Origin: Tritrichomonas musculus
Lineage: Eukaryota; Parabasalia; Tritrichomonadida; Tritrichomonadidae
DNA length: 64,000 nucleotides
Direction: 5' to 3'
NCBI GenBank assembly: GCA_039105265.1
Contig: JAPFFF010000015.1
Span: 1,674,001 to 1,738,000 of the forward strand
Under the pieces are notes generated by a model that was not told the DNA's origin, searched no databases, and saw nothing but the letters and a program-made list of their open reading frames with translations. Position numbers and translations under genes: made by a program. Each line of letters starts with the position of its first letter. Position 1 is the first letter of the stretch. Shown here in pieces: positions 20,616-29,900 of this stretch.

Positions 20616-21917
20616 TCATTCATCCGCAAGCATTGTAATTACGATTCTTCCTTTATACTTTCTTCCTGAAATACCTTTTTGAGCATTGTATGCATCTTCA
20701 GGTGTTTTAAAAATTCCAACTACTGGAATCCCAATTGGCATGCTTAAATCATCCCAATATATATCAGCGTATACATCAACAACTCTAGCAAAGGCAGATA
20801 ATTCTAATTTCATATCTGCTACAACTTCATCTATCTCCGATTTATTTTGCGATTTTAATACATTGAAAATACGAAGTTTTGTGTAAATTGTGTTTGAAGG
20901 AATATCAGATTGTAATTTTGAAATGTCAATATCAAGATTGAGAATGTCAGCAACTGAATAATCTTTCAATCGGTCTTCGATAAAAAGAGAATATTTATTT
21001 ATTTCTCTTTGTTTGTCAAGTTTCAACATCTCAATATTATCAACTAAACTTGTTTTTCGAACTCCTTGACCAATACGAGGAAAACATCTTCTGCAATCAA
21101 GATTATGAATAATTTTAAGCTGCAAAACAACAATATTAACGAGTTTTGTATCTTGAAGATCTACAATTGCGTAGCCAAGCCTTCTCATATTTTTATCGTT
21201 ATTGTAGTTTTTAGAATTATTATCACCAATAAAATCTTGAAAATAATTGCTTGTATCATTTGAATCAATTGAAACAGCAGGAATTTGAACTTTTTCAACA
21301 GCGGCATATACAGATATAAGATCTTTAAGACTTTGCTCAGTGTCATTATCAGAAATGTTGTAGATGATAAAGCTATTGAGCCGTTCTTGTGGTATTTCCC
21401 CAGATAATGTTTCATTTGTAAAATCTCTATGTCCAGGTCTAATACGGAGTGTATGGCCCTCAAGTTCAAATGAATCTCTGAGTTGAACAAATTTATCTGC
21501 TTCTTTGGTCTTTTCAAATTCGATAAACGCGTATTCATTGTTGGGATTAATGACAACTTGAGTAATTGAGTGTGGTGTAGATGTAATACGACGCTGAAAT
21601 AATTTGGCATTTAATGCATCCTTCAGCTGCTTAGGATTCATGTTTGGAGGAAAATCACGTACATAGCAACGAGCACTAGAAGCTCCTGATTGAATCATGA
21701 ATTGACGCTCTTTGATATTAAATTTACTTTCTAATCCAATGTAATTTGAATCACAACTTTCATATTTCTCAGATAAAGCGGTAATTTGTGGTGTTGCTGG
21801 AATATATAAATTTGGAGGGAGACCAATTATAAACCCTAGTGATTTATATTCATCAGGACCAACATCCCATCCACCACGAAGTGGAGGATGTTTCCTGAGA
21901 TATTTATTTCTTGACAT
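20616..21917 (-). CDS. U2AF large subunit (U2AF65)-like splicing factor
   Basis: 433 residues. In other eukaryotes U2AF65 binds the polypyrimidine tract and recruits the U2 snRNP in the nucleus. Visible: an N-terminal RKHPPLRGGWDVGPDEY segment like the WDVPP block of U2AF65; an RRM around residues 80-160 (RCYVRDFPP and NEYAFIEFEK as RNP-like strands); a second weaker RRM at about 180-280; and a C-terminal UHM-type RRM from about 345 to the end (TKLRIFNVL...GRKYKGRIVITML), where the R-x-F of typical UHMs is R-x-Y. The RS-rich N-terminus of metazoan U2AF65 is absent. Trichomonads have few introns but keep a spliceosome, so a retained U2AF fits. Confidence 0.8.
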   Translation of the reverse strand: MSRNKYLRKHPPLRGGWDVGPDEYKSLGFIIGLPPNLYIPATPQITALSEKYESCDSNYIGLESKFNIKERQFMIQSGASSARCYVRDFPPNMNPKQLKDALNAKLFQRRITSTPHSITQVVINPNNEYAFIEFEKTKEADKFVQLRDSFELEGHTLRIRPGHRDFTNETLSGEIPQERLNSFIIYNISDNDTEQSLKDLISVYAAVEKVQIPAVSIDSNDTSNYFQDFIGDNNSKNYNNDKNMRRLGYAIVDLQDTKLVNIVVLQLKIIHNLDCRRCFPRIGQGVRKTSLVDNIEMLKLDKQREINKYSLFIEDRLKDYSVADILNLDIDISKLQSDIPSNTIYTKLRIFNVLKSQNKSEIDEVVADMKLELSAFARVVDVYADIYWDDLSMPIGIPVVGIFKTPEDAYNAQKGISGRKYKGRIVITMLADE

Positions 21918-21980
21918 TGGTATTATAAAAATTAGTTAATTCACCATAACGATCATAAATCATTTTCTTTCAAAAAGTTT

Positions 21981-21985
21981 TCATA
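21981..21985 (+). promoter_or_regulatory. Initiator-like TCATA before the type I membrane protein gene
   Basis: TCATA matches the TCA(+1)Y(T/A) pattern. The +1 A at 21983 is 14 bases before the ATG at 21997. Confidence 0.4.
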
Positions 21986-21996
21986 AAAATTCTCAA

Positions 21997-23019
21997 ATGA
22001 TTTTATTATTTTATATTTTGCAAATTGCCAGAAGTATTTCATCAGCTCTTCTTACATCATCTGATTCAGGGTTTACAATTATTCATTTAAGATACAAAAA
22101 AAGTGTTAAAGTTTCATTAGTTGATAGAATGGCTGTAATACCAGATGGGGAACCAAATACATTTGGATTTTCTGTTAAATTTTATGAAAATGATCATAAT
22201 CCACAAGTATACGATAATTTTCCATCAGGCAGTCTTACTATTTCTGGTTACGAATTAACGCTTTTTTCCAATACTGCTACCGCAGAAGAATCAGTATCAG
22301 TTCCATTATGGCTAATTCCAAAAACACTATGTAATGGTACAAATGCGCTTATAATGGCAGAACATCATCTTTTACTTGACGCACAATCTACAAAATTTCA
22401 AGGAACGGTGTGCCTATTTTCTCAAACTGAGTTTCACTCTGCTAAAGTTGATGCAATAATGAAATCAAAAGATTCCACATCTTCATTAGCTTTTTATGAA
22501 AACAATCTCAAATCAGATTCTAACCACGAAACAGATATTGATGAACCTGTAAAAGCATGCAATAGAGGAGAAAAATGTCATACTCATCATCTTAATCCTT
22601 TTTTTATTGTTATCAAATCAAAACCCCAAAAGCCAATTAAATTTAAACTTGATTATGAAGTTCGAGCTCCTCAAAATAATATTGTTCATTGTCAAATTAA
22701 TTCAATTCTTAAAATTACTCATGAAGGTCCGAAAAAAAGCGCAATTGTTTTCGAGGGAGCAAATATTAAATGTGAATCGCGTGCAAATGATATGCTTGTA
22801 ATTTACAAGTATATTGGAATCTTTTTTGTATTAGTTTTGGTAGTTATAATCACTCTTCAATGTACAGGAACAGTAGATATTGGCGAAATTTTATGTCCAG
22901 ATGAAGAAAAAAAGAGATTTGAAAACTTGAAGAAAGATCCTTACGCGTCTCGAATAGATGAGCCAACAATAAATTCGAATGAGCAACCAAAGTTCAATTC
23001 TACCGATAAAGAAAATTAA
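21997..23019 (+). CDS. Hypothetical type I membrane protein
   Basis: 340 residues. A hydrophobic N-terminus (MILLFYILQIARSISSALL) looks like a signal peptide. The large lumenal or extracellular part (about 20-265) contains cysteines (CNG, CLF, CNRG, CHTHH), which may form disulfides, and a beta-rich pattern. One transmembrane helix lies near 268-290 (IYKYIGIFFVLVLVVIITLQ), followed by a charged ~50-residue cytoplasmic tail. It is a single-pass type I layout. It is not recognised as a known receptor or enzyme. Resemblance to ER-lumenal trafficking or glycosylation subunits is possible but unproven. The start codon is supported by the TCATA initiator just upstream. Confidence 0.7.
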   Translation: MILLFYILQIARSISSALLTSSDSGFTIIHLRYKKSVKVSLVDRMAVIPDGEPNTFGFSVKFYENDHNPQVYDNFPSGSLTISGYELTLFSNTATAEESVSVPLWLIPKTLCNGTNALIMAEHHLLLDAQSTKFQGTVCLFSQTEFHSAKVDAIMKSKDSTSSLAFYENNLKSDSNHETDIDEPVKACNRGEKCHTHHLNPFFIVIKSKPQKPIKFKLDYEVRAPQNNIVHCQINSILKITHEGPKKSAIVFEGANIKCESRANDMLVIYKYIGIFFVLVLVVIITLQCTGTVDIGEILCPDEEKKRFENLKKDPYASRIDEPTINSNEQPKFNSTDKEN

Positions 23020-23379
23020 TTTGTTTTTATTTCATAAATTTTATTATATTTTATGTTTTAACAATCTGTTTATAGATAAATAAATGATAAGCGAGTCAGA
23101 AGCCAATTTCTGCTTTATTGTAATTTTTTTCAAATTAATACTCATATAACAGATCAAGAAATGGAAATCTTTTTGATAATATAATATATTAAAATATGTT
23201 AGATTATAATAATTTAAAGCAAAAATTACCATTCATATGAATTGATATATTTAAAATTCTATTATTCTTATTAGAATATATGTGCAATTTTCAAATACAT
23301 TTTATCTGATCTAAACATCCAGAGAATAGACTGAAGATTATCAAACTCGTCATCAATGAAAAAAAATATTTTGAGTCAT

Positions 23380-23759
23380 TTGCCCTTCGGACGTAATTGG
23401 AATTTTATAAAATTCAATGAAAAGACGTATTAAAATGTAAAAATGGCAGAAATGAAACGTAATTACATTATTTATATAAAAAAAAAAAAGCAAAGAGGTA
23501 TAGTTTCGAACTCAATACTTTAGCCTCTAAATAATTAATCCTCTAAGCTAGAACTCTCAAATTTGAAAGGATAAAATATTTATATTTAAAGATAAATATT
23601 TTTATTTTTAAAAGGCAACTTTTTATTAACTTTTTCTAAAAAAGTCGTATTCTAATTATTTTCACGTAATCAATCGTAAAACGTAATTGATTTTTTTCTT
23701 GGTCTATTTTATTGAAAAAGTTTAAACAGAATTTATTTTTTTAGACCTACGAAGGGCAA
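23380..23759. mobile_element. hAT-like MITE, 8-bp TSD TGAGTCAT
   Basis: The inverted ends TTGCCCTTCG (10 bp perfect) are flanked by a direct duplication TGAGTCAT at 23372-23379 and 23760-23767. An 8-bp duplication is characteristic of hAT insertions. The 380-bp body has no ORF. Near 23490-23560 its minus strand contains words like tRNA A and B boxes (TAGCTTAGAGG and GAGTTCGAAAC), but the cloverleaf does not fold well. Confidence 0.85.
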
Positions 23760-23919
23760 TGAGTCATCTTCATAAATATTTATAAATTGATTATAATCAT
23801 CATAAAGTTTTTTTTTTTCTGATCAATGTATTTGTGGTATTCGACGAATAAAAATAGTGGTAAAAAAATGATCATAAGATTATATATTTAATATATTTAA
23901 ATACAAATTATGTTTGTTT

Positions 23920-25200
23920 TCATATATGAGATTGAAATCTCTTAATTTCATACAATGCTTCTTTCACAGAAAGATTATTATCAATATTATGAAGAAAATA
24001 GTCAATCGATTTTCCATAAACTTTCATTTCGCGATCACTGAAATGATCAGCGCTATATCTCAACCTCAAGATAACATCATCAATTTCTTCAGATTTGACA
24101 CCAAAAGACATTAATGAAACAATTTGTCCTGCATGAACAGGAAGTACTGTAAATGATGTCCAAGCGTCAACAAGGGGCCTTTTCAAATTCAAGGTGCCCA
24201 TTGATGTAATCTCGAGAGCTGATCCAACTAACTTTGTATCTTTTTCAGTGTCTTTTTTCTCATGATTTTCAATTTGTTCAGAATTGAATGCTTTTACGAA
24301 AGAAAATTGTTCTAACCGATTTAATCGATAATTTAAATTATTTCTCAAATTTCTAGCGAGTTGTTTCAAGGTCATATTTGGCTCAATTTCTGAAAATGGA
24401 GTAACTGCTGAAAAACTATTGCAAACTGAAAAAGGATCAACCTTTTGAGGATTTTCAATCCATTGTCTTAAATCAACGCATGTTGTAACTCCTCCACTCT
24501 CTATCATTTGATCTTTGTGAGCCATAGCAGCCAAAATTTGTGAGAGCCATAAAACCTCAGAAAAACCACTAATTTTATTTTTTTTTGGATTATAGCATTT
24601 GAGAGATTTTGAAGGAGTACGAATAGTGTAATAACTAATTCCTTTTTTGGTATCACTTGGATGAAATTGTGGATCATGTGTTGTTACTCTAGTTGTGTAT
24701 GGATTGTCAGCCCATAAATATCCTGAACTTGGTGCTTTTTTAATTAAATTAGAATATAAATCAATTGAATCGTCTGGAAATGGGGCAAGCTTGTGATTAC
24801 GTGGATAAATTCCATTCAAAAAGCCATCAACTAATAATTTAAAATATCCACCATCTGCAATACAATGTACAATATTTAATACTACTTTATTATCACCAGC
24901 TGAAATTGATGCAAGACTCTCGGTAAATGGCCTTGTGTAATGCTGGCTAACATAATTTGCTGTATCTGCAAGTGTTCTAGTGTGTTCATTATGAGGTATT
25001 TCAAATACAGGAATATAATCATTATGATGTACAAGATAATTACCTTCTTGTTTTAAATGGAGAGGAATAACTGTATTTTTATAATAATCTATTAATTTTG
25101 GAATAACATCTGGTGATTCAATTTGAAGTGTTAATTGAATCATCGCCTTAGCATCCATATCAAAATAATATTGGCGACTAATTGGTTGTCTAAGTGCCAT
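23920..25200 (-). CDS. Condensation/acyltransferase-fold protein
   Basis: 426 residues beginning MALRQPISRQYYFDMD. The motif HCIADGG near residue 155 matches the HxxxD(G) catalytic motif of the CoA-dependent acyltransferase superfamily (condensation domains, alcohol acetyltransferases and PapA-type enzymes), where the first His acts as the base. Length and the two-lobed layout (about 150 residues before the motif and 270 after) fit that superfamily. An acyl-transfer reaction to an alcohol or amine is inference; the substrate is unknown. The open frame extends upstream to a TTG at 25266, but the ATG at 25200 gives a normal start. No signal peptide or membrane span. Confidence 0.6.
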   Translation of the reverse strand: MALRQPISRQYYFDMDAKAMIQLTLQIESPDVIPKLIDYYKNTVIPLHLKQEGNYLVHHNDYIPVFEIPHNEHTRTLADTANYVSQHYTRPFTESLASISAGDNKVVLNIVHCIADGGYFKLLVDGFLNGIYPRNHKLAPFPDDSIDLYSNLIKKAPSSGYLWADNPYTTRVTTHDPQFHPSDTKKGISYYTIRTPSKSLKCYNPKKNKISGFSEVLWLSQILAAMAHKDQMIESGGVTTCVDLRQWIENPQKVDPFSVCNSFSAVTPFSEIEPNMTLKQLARNLRNNLNYRLNRLEQFSFVKAFNSEQIENHEKKDTEKDTKLVGSALEITSMGTLNLKRPLVDAWTSFTVLPVHAGQIVSLMSFGVKSEEIDDVILRLRYSADHFSDREMKVYGKSIDYFLHNIDNNLSVKEALYEIKRFQSHI

Positions 25201-25401
25201 TAGCTTGATATTTTTATTTAATACTTTATGTAGTTTTGAACTTTTAAAAATAAATAAAGTATTCAATTATTTCACCATGTTCACAATTTTAAACTTATCA
25301 AAAAACATTATTTTTCTTATAGCCATTGCAAAGAGATCGGTTATATCAGCATTAAATAAAAAGTAACATTCCGCATTTTTATTTATATACCAATATTATT
25401 T

Positions 25402-26688
25402 CTAAATATTCATTTTTGTTACTGGATTTGGCATTGTTGAGCTAAAAGTATGATTACCTGTATTTGAAGCCAAAGCATTTTTTTTGCTCTGGTTTTGATT
25501 TGAATTTGAATTTTCTTTCTTATTGAGAAGCACTGGACCTGTTCGACTAAAATTGTTTAGAGGAACAGATGCTTTTCTCGATGCTTTTATACTTTGTTTT
25601 GCAGCTATCATTAATGAATTGTCAGGTAAAAGTATTTTTCTTTCTTGGAAACTTAAATTTGAGCTGCATCCATGAGCAGATTTTCTTTTAACTCTTCTGA
25701 TTTCTGATTTTCTCATGGCTTCCATTCTTTTTTGTTTTCTTTCTCCTTCATAACTGATGCGAATGTCTCGTGAATATTTTTGAAGCAATTGATTTGCTTT
25801 AATTCTTTTAGTCTCATAAAGCATATATGCATTGTAACAATCTGGACAGAGGCCAACTCCTTGAAGTAAATTATCTTCATTGATATCAGATATTATATTC
25901 TTAATATAAACGTAAAGTTCATCAAAATTTTTACAATCAAAAAAAAGTGTAGATAATTTGTACCTTAATATTGAAGAAAGAGCAGCTTTTGGACGAAGTT
26001 CATCAACTTGTTTGAAACATATGCATTGGTTTCCATCGAATTTATATCTACTGAATATAATTGCTAATTGGGCTAAAATATCACATCCATCTGGAACTGT
26101 TTTTAAAAGGGGATAATAGCTATTCTCTTCAATAATACAACTAAAAACGTCGGTTAATGTTAGTGAATATCCTTCGACTGCTTGTTTTGAAGTGCATGTA
26201 TATAATGAAGATTTAGACTGCATATTTAAATTTCCATCTTTTGAGATATTATTTTTAGAGTTTGGAATTGAAATTGCAAAAGCTAAATGTAAATTCGTTA
26301 TTCTTGTACTATATAAGATGCTGAGGGTTCTTAATAGAAAATTATAAACAGCAACACCACGTTCAGCGATATCTGGATAGTCGCATTTCGTAGCTTTTCC
26401 ATTTTCAACCTCGAAAAAATCATCATATATTAATTCCTCTGACTGAAGTAAATCAGAGCATGAGCTTAAATGTGAACCTCGGTTATTTTCATTAGTTCCT
26501 TCTGTTGAATCTTGCTCTGTAACTGAGAACAAGCCTAAACCATCTTTGATTGTAATTGAAAATTGACTATCTGTATTAAATATTTGAAACTTTTTTTCAG
26601 GAGATGAGTATGATACATTGCATTTACCTACACATGATGCAAGAAAAGCTGATTGAGGACCAATTTCATGAGTATTTTTAGTATTCAT
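25402..26688 (-). CDS. Hypothetical protein with a cysteine pair and basic tail
   Basis: 428 residues from the ATG at 26688 (MNTKNTHEIG). The frame extends upstream to a TTG, but that extension has no support. A globular N-terminal two thirds contains mixed helix and strand segments. Residues near 275-285 include a CPDC pair (GLCPDCYNAY) that may bind a metal with other cysteines (CICF). From about 290 a very basic helical stretch (KRIKANQLLQK, then RKQKRMEAMRKSEIRRVKRK) leads to a Ser/Asn-rich tail. It is not recognised. The basic helix suggests nucleic acid or coiled-coil contact, inference only. Confidence 0.65.
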   Translation of the reverse strand: MNTKNTHEIGPQSAFLASCVGKCNVSYSSPEKKFQIFNTDSQFSITIKDGLGLFSVTEQDSTEGTNENNRGSHLSSCSDLLQSEELIYDDFFEVENGKATKCDYPDIAERGVAVYNFLLRTLSILYSTRITNLHLAFAISIPNSKNNISKDGNLNMQSKSSLYTCTSKQAVEGYSLTLTDVFSCIIEENSYYPLLKTVPDGCDILAQLAIIFSRYKFDGNQCICFKQVDELRPKAALSSILRYKLSTLFFDCKNFDELYVYIKNIISDINEDNLLQGVGLCPDCYNAYMLYETKRIKANQLLQKYSRDIRISYEGERKQKRMEAMRKSEIRRVKRKSAHGCSSNLSFQERKILLPDNSLMIAAKQSIKASRKASVPLNNFSRTGPVLLNKKENSNSNQNQSKKNALASNTGNHTFSSTMPNPVTKMNI

Positions 26689-26942
26689 TAACCAAAAAAT
26701 TCTAATGCTATTCAGAATTTTTTGTATTTTAGGTTTCAAAAGGATTTCAATAATTCTGAAGGTAATAAATCAAACGAATTGAAAATTATTTTAAATGTAT
26801 ATTAGCCAATTCATCAAATAATTAAAATATTTTTATTTATAATAATAGTATTTCATTTAAAAATCAAATAAAAATAATAATAAAATAATTTTCATTTAAT
26901 ACAACAAGAATATCACAAAAACAAAAAAAAAAAAATATATAA

Positions 26943-29900
26943 TCATTTTGCATTGAAATCTTGAACAGGGTAAAAACCTATTATTGAACCATAATTAATA
27001 GATATAATTATAACACAATTACAGAATGGTAAATAATCAAATGCAGCAATTAATCCTGAACTTGTACTAACGAATTGAATGACTTCTGGATGAGATGCTT
27101 CAAAGACACCAATATCATTTACTGAGTTCATGAGCACTACATAATCATTCCTTAAATTTTCTTTCTTTTTATCACTATCTTCGGTTTCATTTAAACTAAA
27201 TTCAAAAGAACTTAGCACTGATGGATATGAGAAGTGCCATTCAAGAATATCGAAATTAATTTCTTTTTCTCCCACTTTTTGGCCATTAATAGTATAAACA
27301 TAAATTGTCTTTTGAGCTTCTATTACGATAAATCCATATTGTGGTGTTATTAAAATTTTTTCAGCTTCTTTATTTTTTAAATCAATAATTGAAGTTACTT
27401 CCCTTGAAACGAGTGAATAAACGATAACCTTTGAATTTTCTGTACCAACCGCCAATGCTTTAAATTTTTCAGAAGAAGCAATGCAGGTTATTTTAGAATT
27501 CAAAATTGAGTTACTTCCCTCAATGAAAAAATCATTTGTCAAAATGATTTTTGACGTATCTTTTTCACTTAATAAGTCATTAAAATTACTTGTCAATTTG
27601 ATGTTGCACTTATTATAAACGAAAATCATCTCTTTGTCAATCAATGAAAATAAATTCAAATCAGCATCAAGAGAACGAAATTCAGCTTGATAGAAATTGA
27701 ATGCATTTCTGCTTCCATTTGATTGAGAAGAGACGGTTGAATTTGAAATCATCGAACTTTTTGAGGTGTAAAAAGAAGCCGATGATGAACGAATTGAATT
27801 CATCAAAGCTGACGATGATTGATGTGCGTATGAAAAAGAATAAAGAGAAGAAAACAAAGCTGAGCATAACTCAAAATTGATGTCAATTAAAGGTGAACAA
27901 TCAAAAGGTGTCACCCTTTGAAATTTCTTTCTTCTCTTTGAAAAAATGAGAATACCTGGAACTTTTTCAATACAACCGAAATCTTCCATAATGACCACAT
28001 CTTCATCATCGGGATCAATGTCGCTTTCTGAACAAGTGATGTTTTCATCACTTATCAGTAAAAGTGACGATTTTTGAGACGAAAAAAATTGAAGGAATAA
28101 ATCATTCGATATTTGAATGAAATGTATCAAACCTTCCTTCTTGATAATGATGTAAAAAAGACGATATTCAAGGCCATCTTTAAGTAGATGGAAGAATCCT
28201 GTCTTTCTTATTTTGCTTGGATTAACGGTTAGATCTTTCATGATACGATGTGTCTCACTATGATTGTAAGCCTCTGAATTTTGTGAGGTCACTTCACTTG
28301 ATGGAGTTGACTTCACTTTGAACTTAGGGAAGTAATTCTCTTTGTACTTCGTTTTCGCATAGTAGTCAATGAGCGAGTCGTCGATCTTTTCCAAGTCTTC
28401 AAGACACAAAAATGGATTCTGAAGATTTTGATCGTTGTCTAGTCTCAAAAAGTTGAAGACGGGAACTTCATCCATCATGAAATTAACGGATTCTGTCTTC
28501 TCATTTTTGAGACGTGGGAATGTCGGGCGGTTATTCAAGTCAGGGTCATGGAAAGAGTAGCCCGAAATGATGTTCAAATACATCAAGTATTCGTAGTTGG
28601 TCATTGAATTCGATATGTACTGGTTTAGTGACTCTTTGACGGTTTTATTCAAATTTGGGAATGAGTTTTTCAATTTGGAAATGATTGATTCTTTTTCCTT
28701 CAGAAATGATTCATGAAATGTGAAGTAAAAAGAGCCTTGATTTTCAGTGTAGAATTCAATTGCATTCAAATTTGATTGAATGAATAAAATGGTCGAACCT
28801 GGAATTGTGAACAATTTTATTTTGCTTTTAATATCAATGATATTAATCACAAAATCATGAAGATGAAGAATGAAATAAACTTCAATCGGAGCATCATCAA
28901 AATTGTAAAAAGTTGCCTTTGTTTTTATCAAGTTTGATGACTTGATCAAATACTTGTTTTCATAGTCATTGAAAAAGTCAATGTTTTCAATTTTTAAATC
29001 ATTGAAAACTTCTTTAAATTTCGTTTTCATGGGGAACAAAAAAGAGTAAAAATCACGGCTGATTTCTTTCTTTGAGTCAAAATCTAAAGTGGCAAAATTT
29101 GCTATAAAAGTGAAGTAATTGTCAACCGTTGTTTTTTGAGATGATGAAGAAAGAATTGGAATTTCAATGAACTTTTTCTTAACATCATCTTCAATCAAAT
29201 GATCTGACATTTCAACTTTTCTAACTTTTTCAATTCTCTCAATTAATTCTTTCATTTCTTTGATTGATTTGAAAATGTCATTCAAAAAGTTGTCATTGAA
29301 ATAATTGATTGTCTCATTCAATTTAATATTATTCAATTCACTATTTGGCCCTTTGTTTGGATCTTCTATGCTTCTGTGCTTAGCAAATCTGTGCTTCAAA
29401 ACAATTGACACGTAATCAAGAACTTTTTTGTAGCCTGGAAAATTCAATTTGTAGTCAATTGTTTGAATTGTTTGAATTAGCAAGTCATACAATTTTTCAA
29501 GTGACGATGATTCAACAGTCAATCCAAACCTTAATTTGTATTTACTAATTTTCTTTTCATTTTTGGCAAATTGACGGAATTCTGAAAAAATTGAATGTAT
29601 TGAATTTTCAATTTCTTCAGAATTTTCAATATTATCAAATGAATTCATTTCATTTTCATTTGTCATTTCATTTTCATCAAAGAATGAAGAATTCATTATT
29701 TCTTCTTCTTCATTTTCTTTGTCCTTCACAAAAAGTGGAGAGGATTCAATGTGCTTTATCAAAATATTGTTATGAAAAACATAACAAAACTTGAACAACA
29801 ATGACAAAACTAAAGACGTCGATGCCGATGTCATTGAAACTGTTCCGTGTGCCAGAATGTTGACCAGCAGATCAAGAAGGATCGAATACTCGTCAATGTT

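Noticed and set aside
23480-23570. tRNA gene on the minus strand
   Set aside because: A- and B-box-like words exist but acceptor and T stems do not pair well, and it lies inside a MITE.
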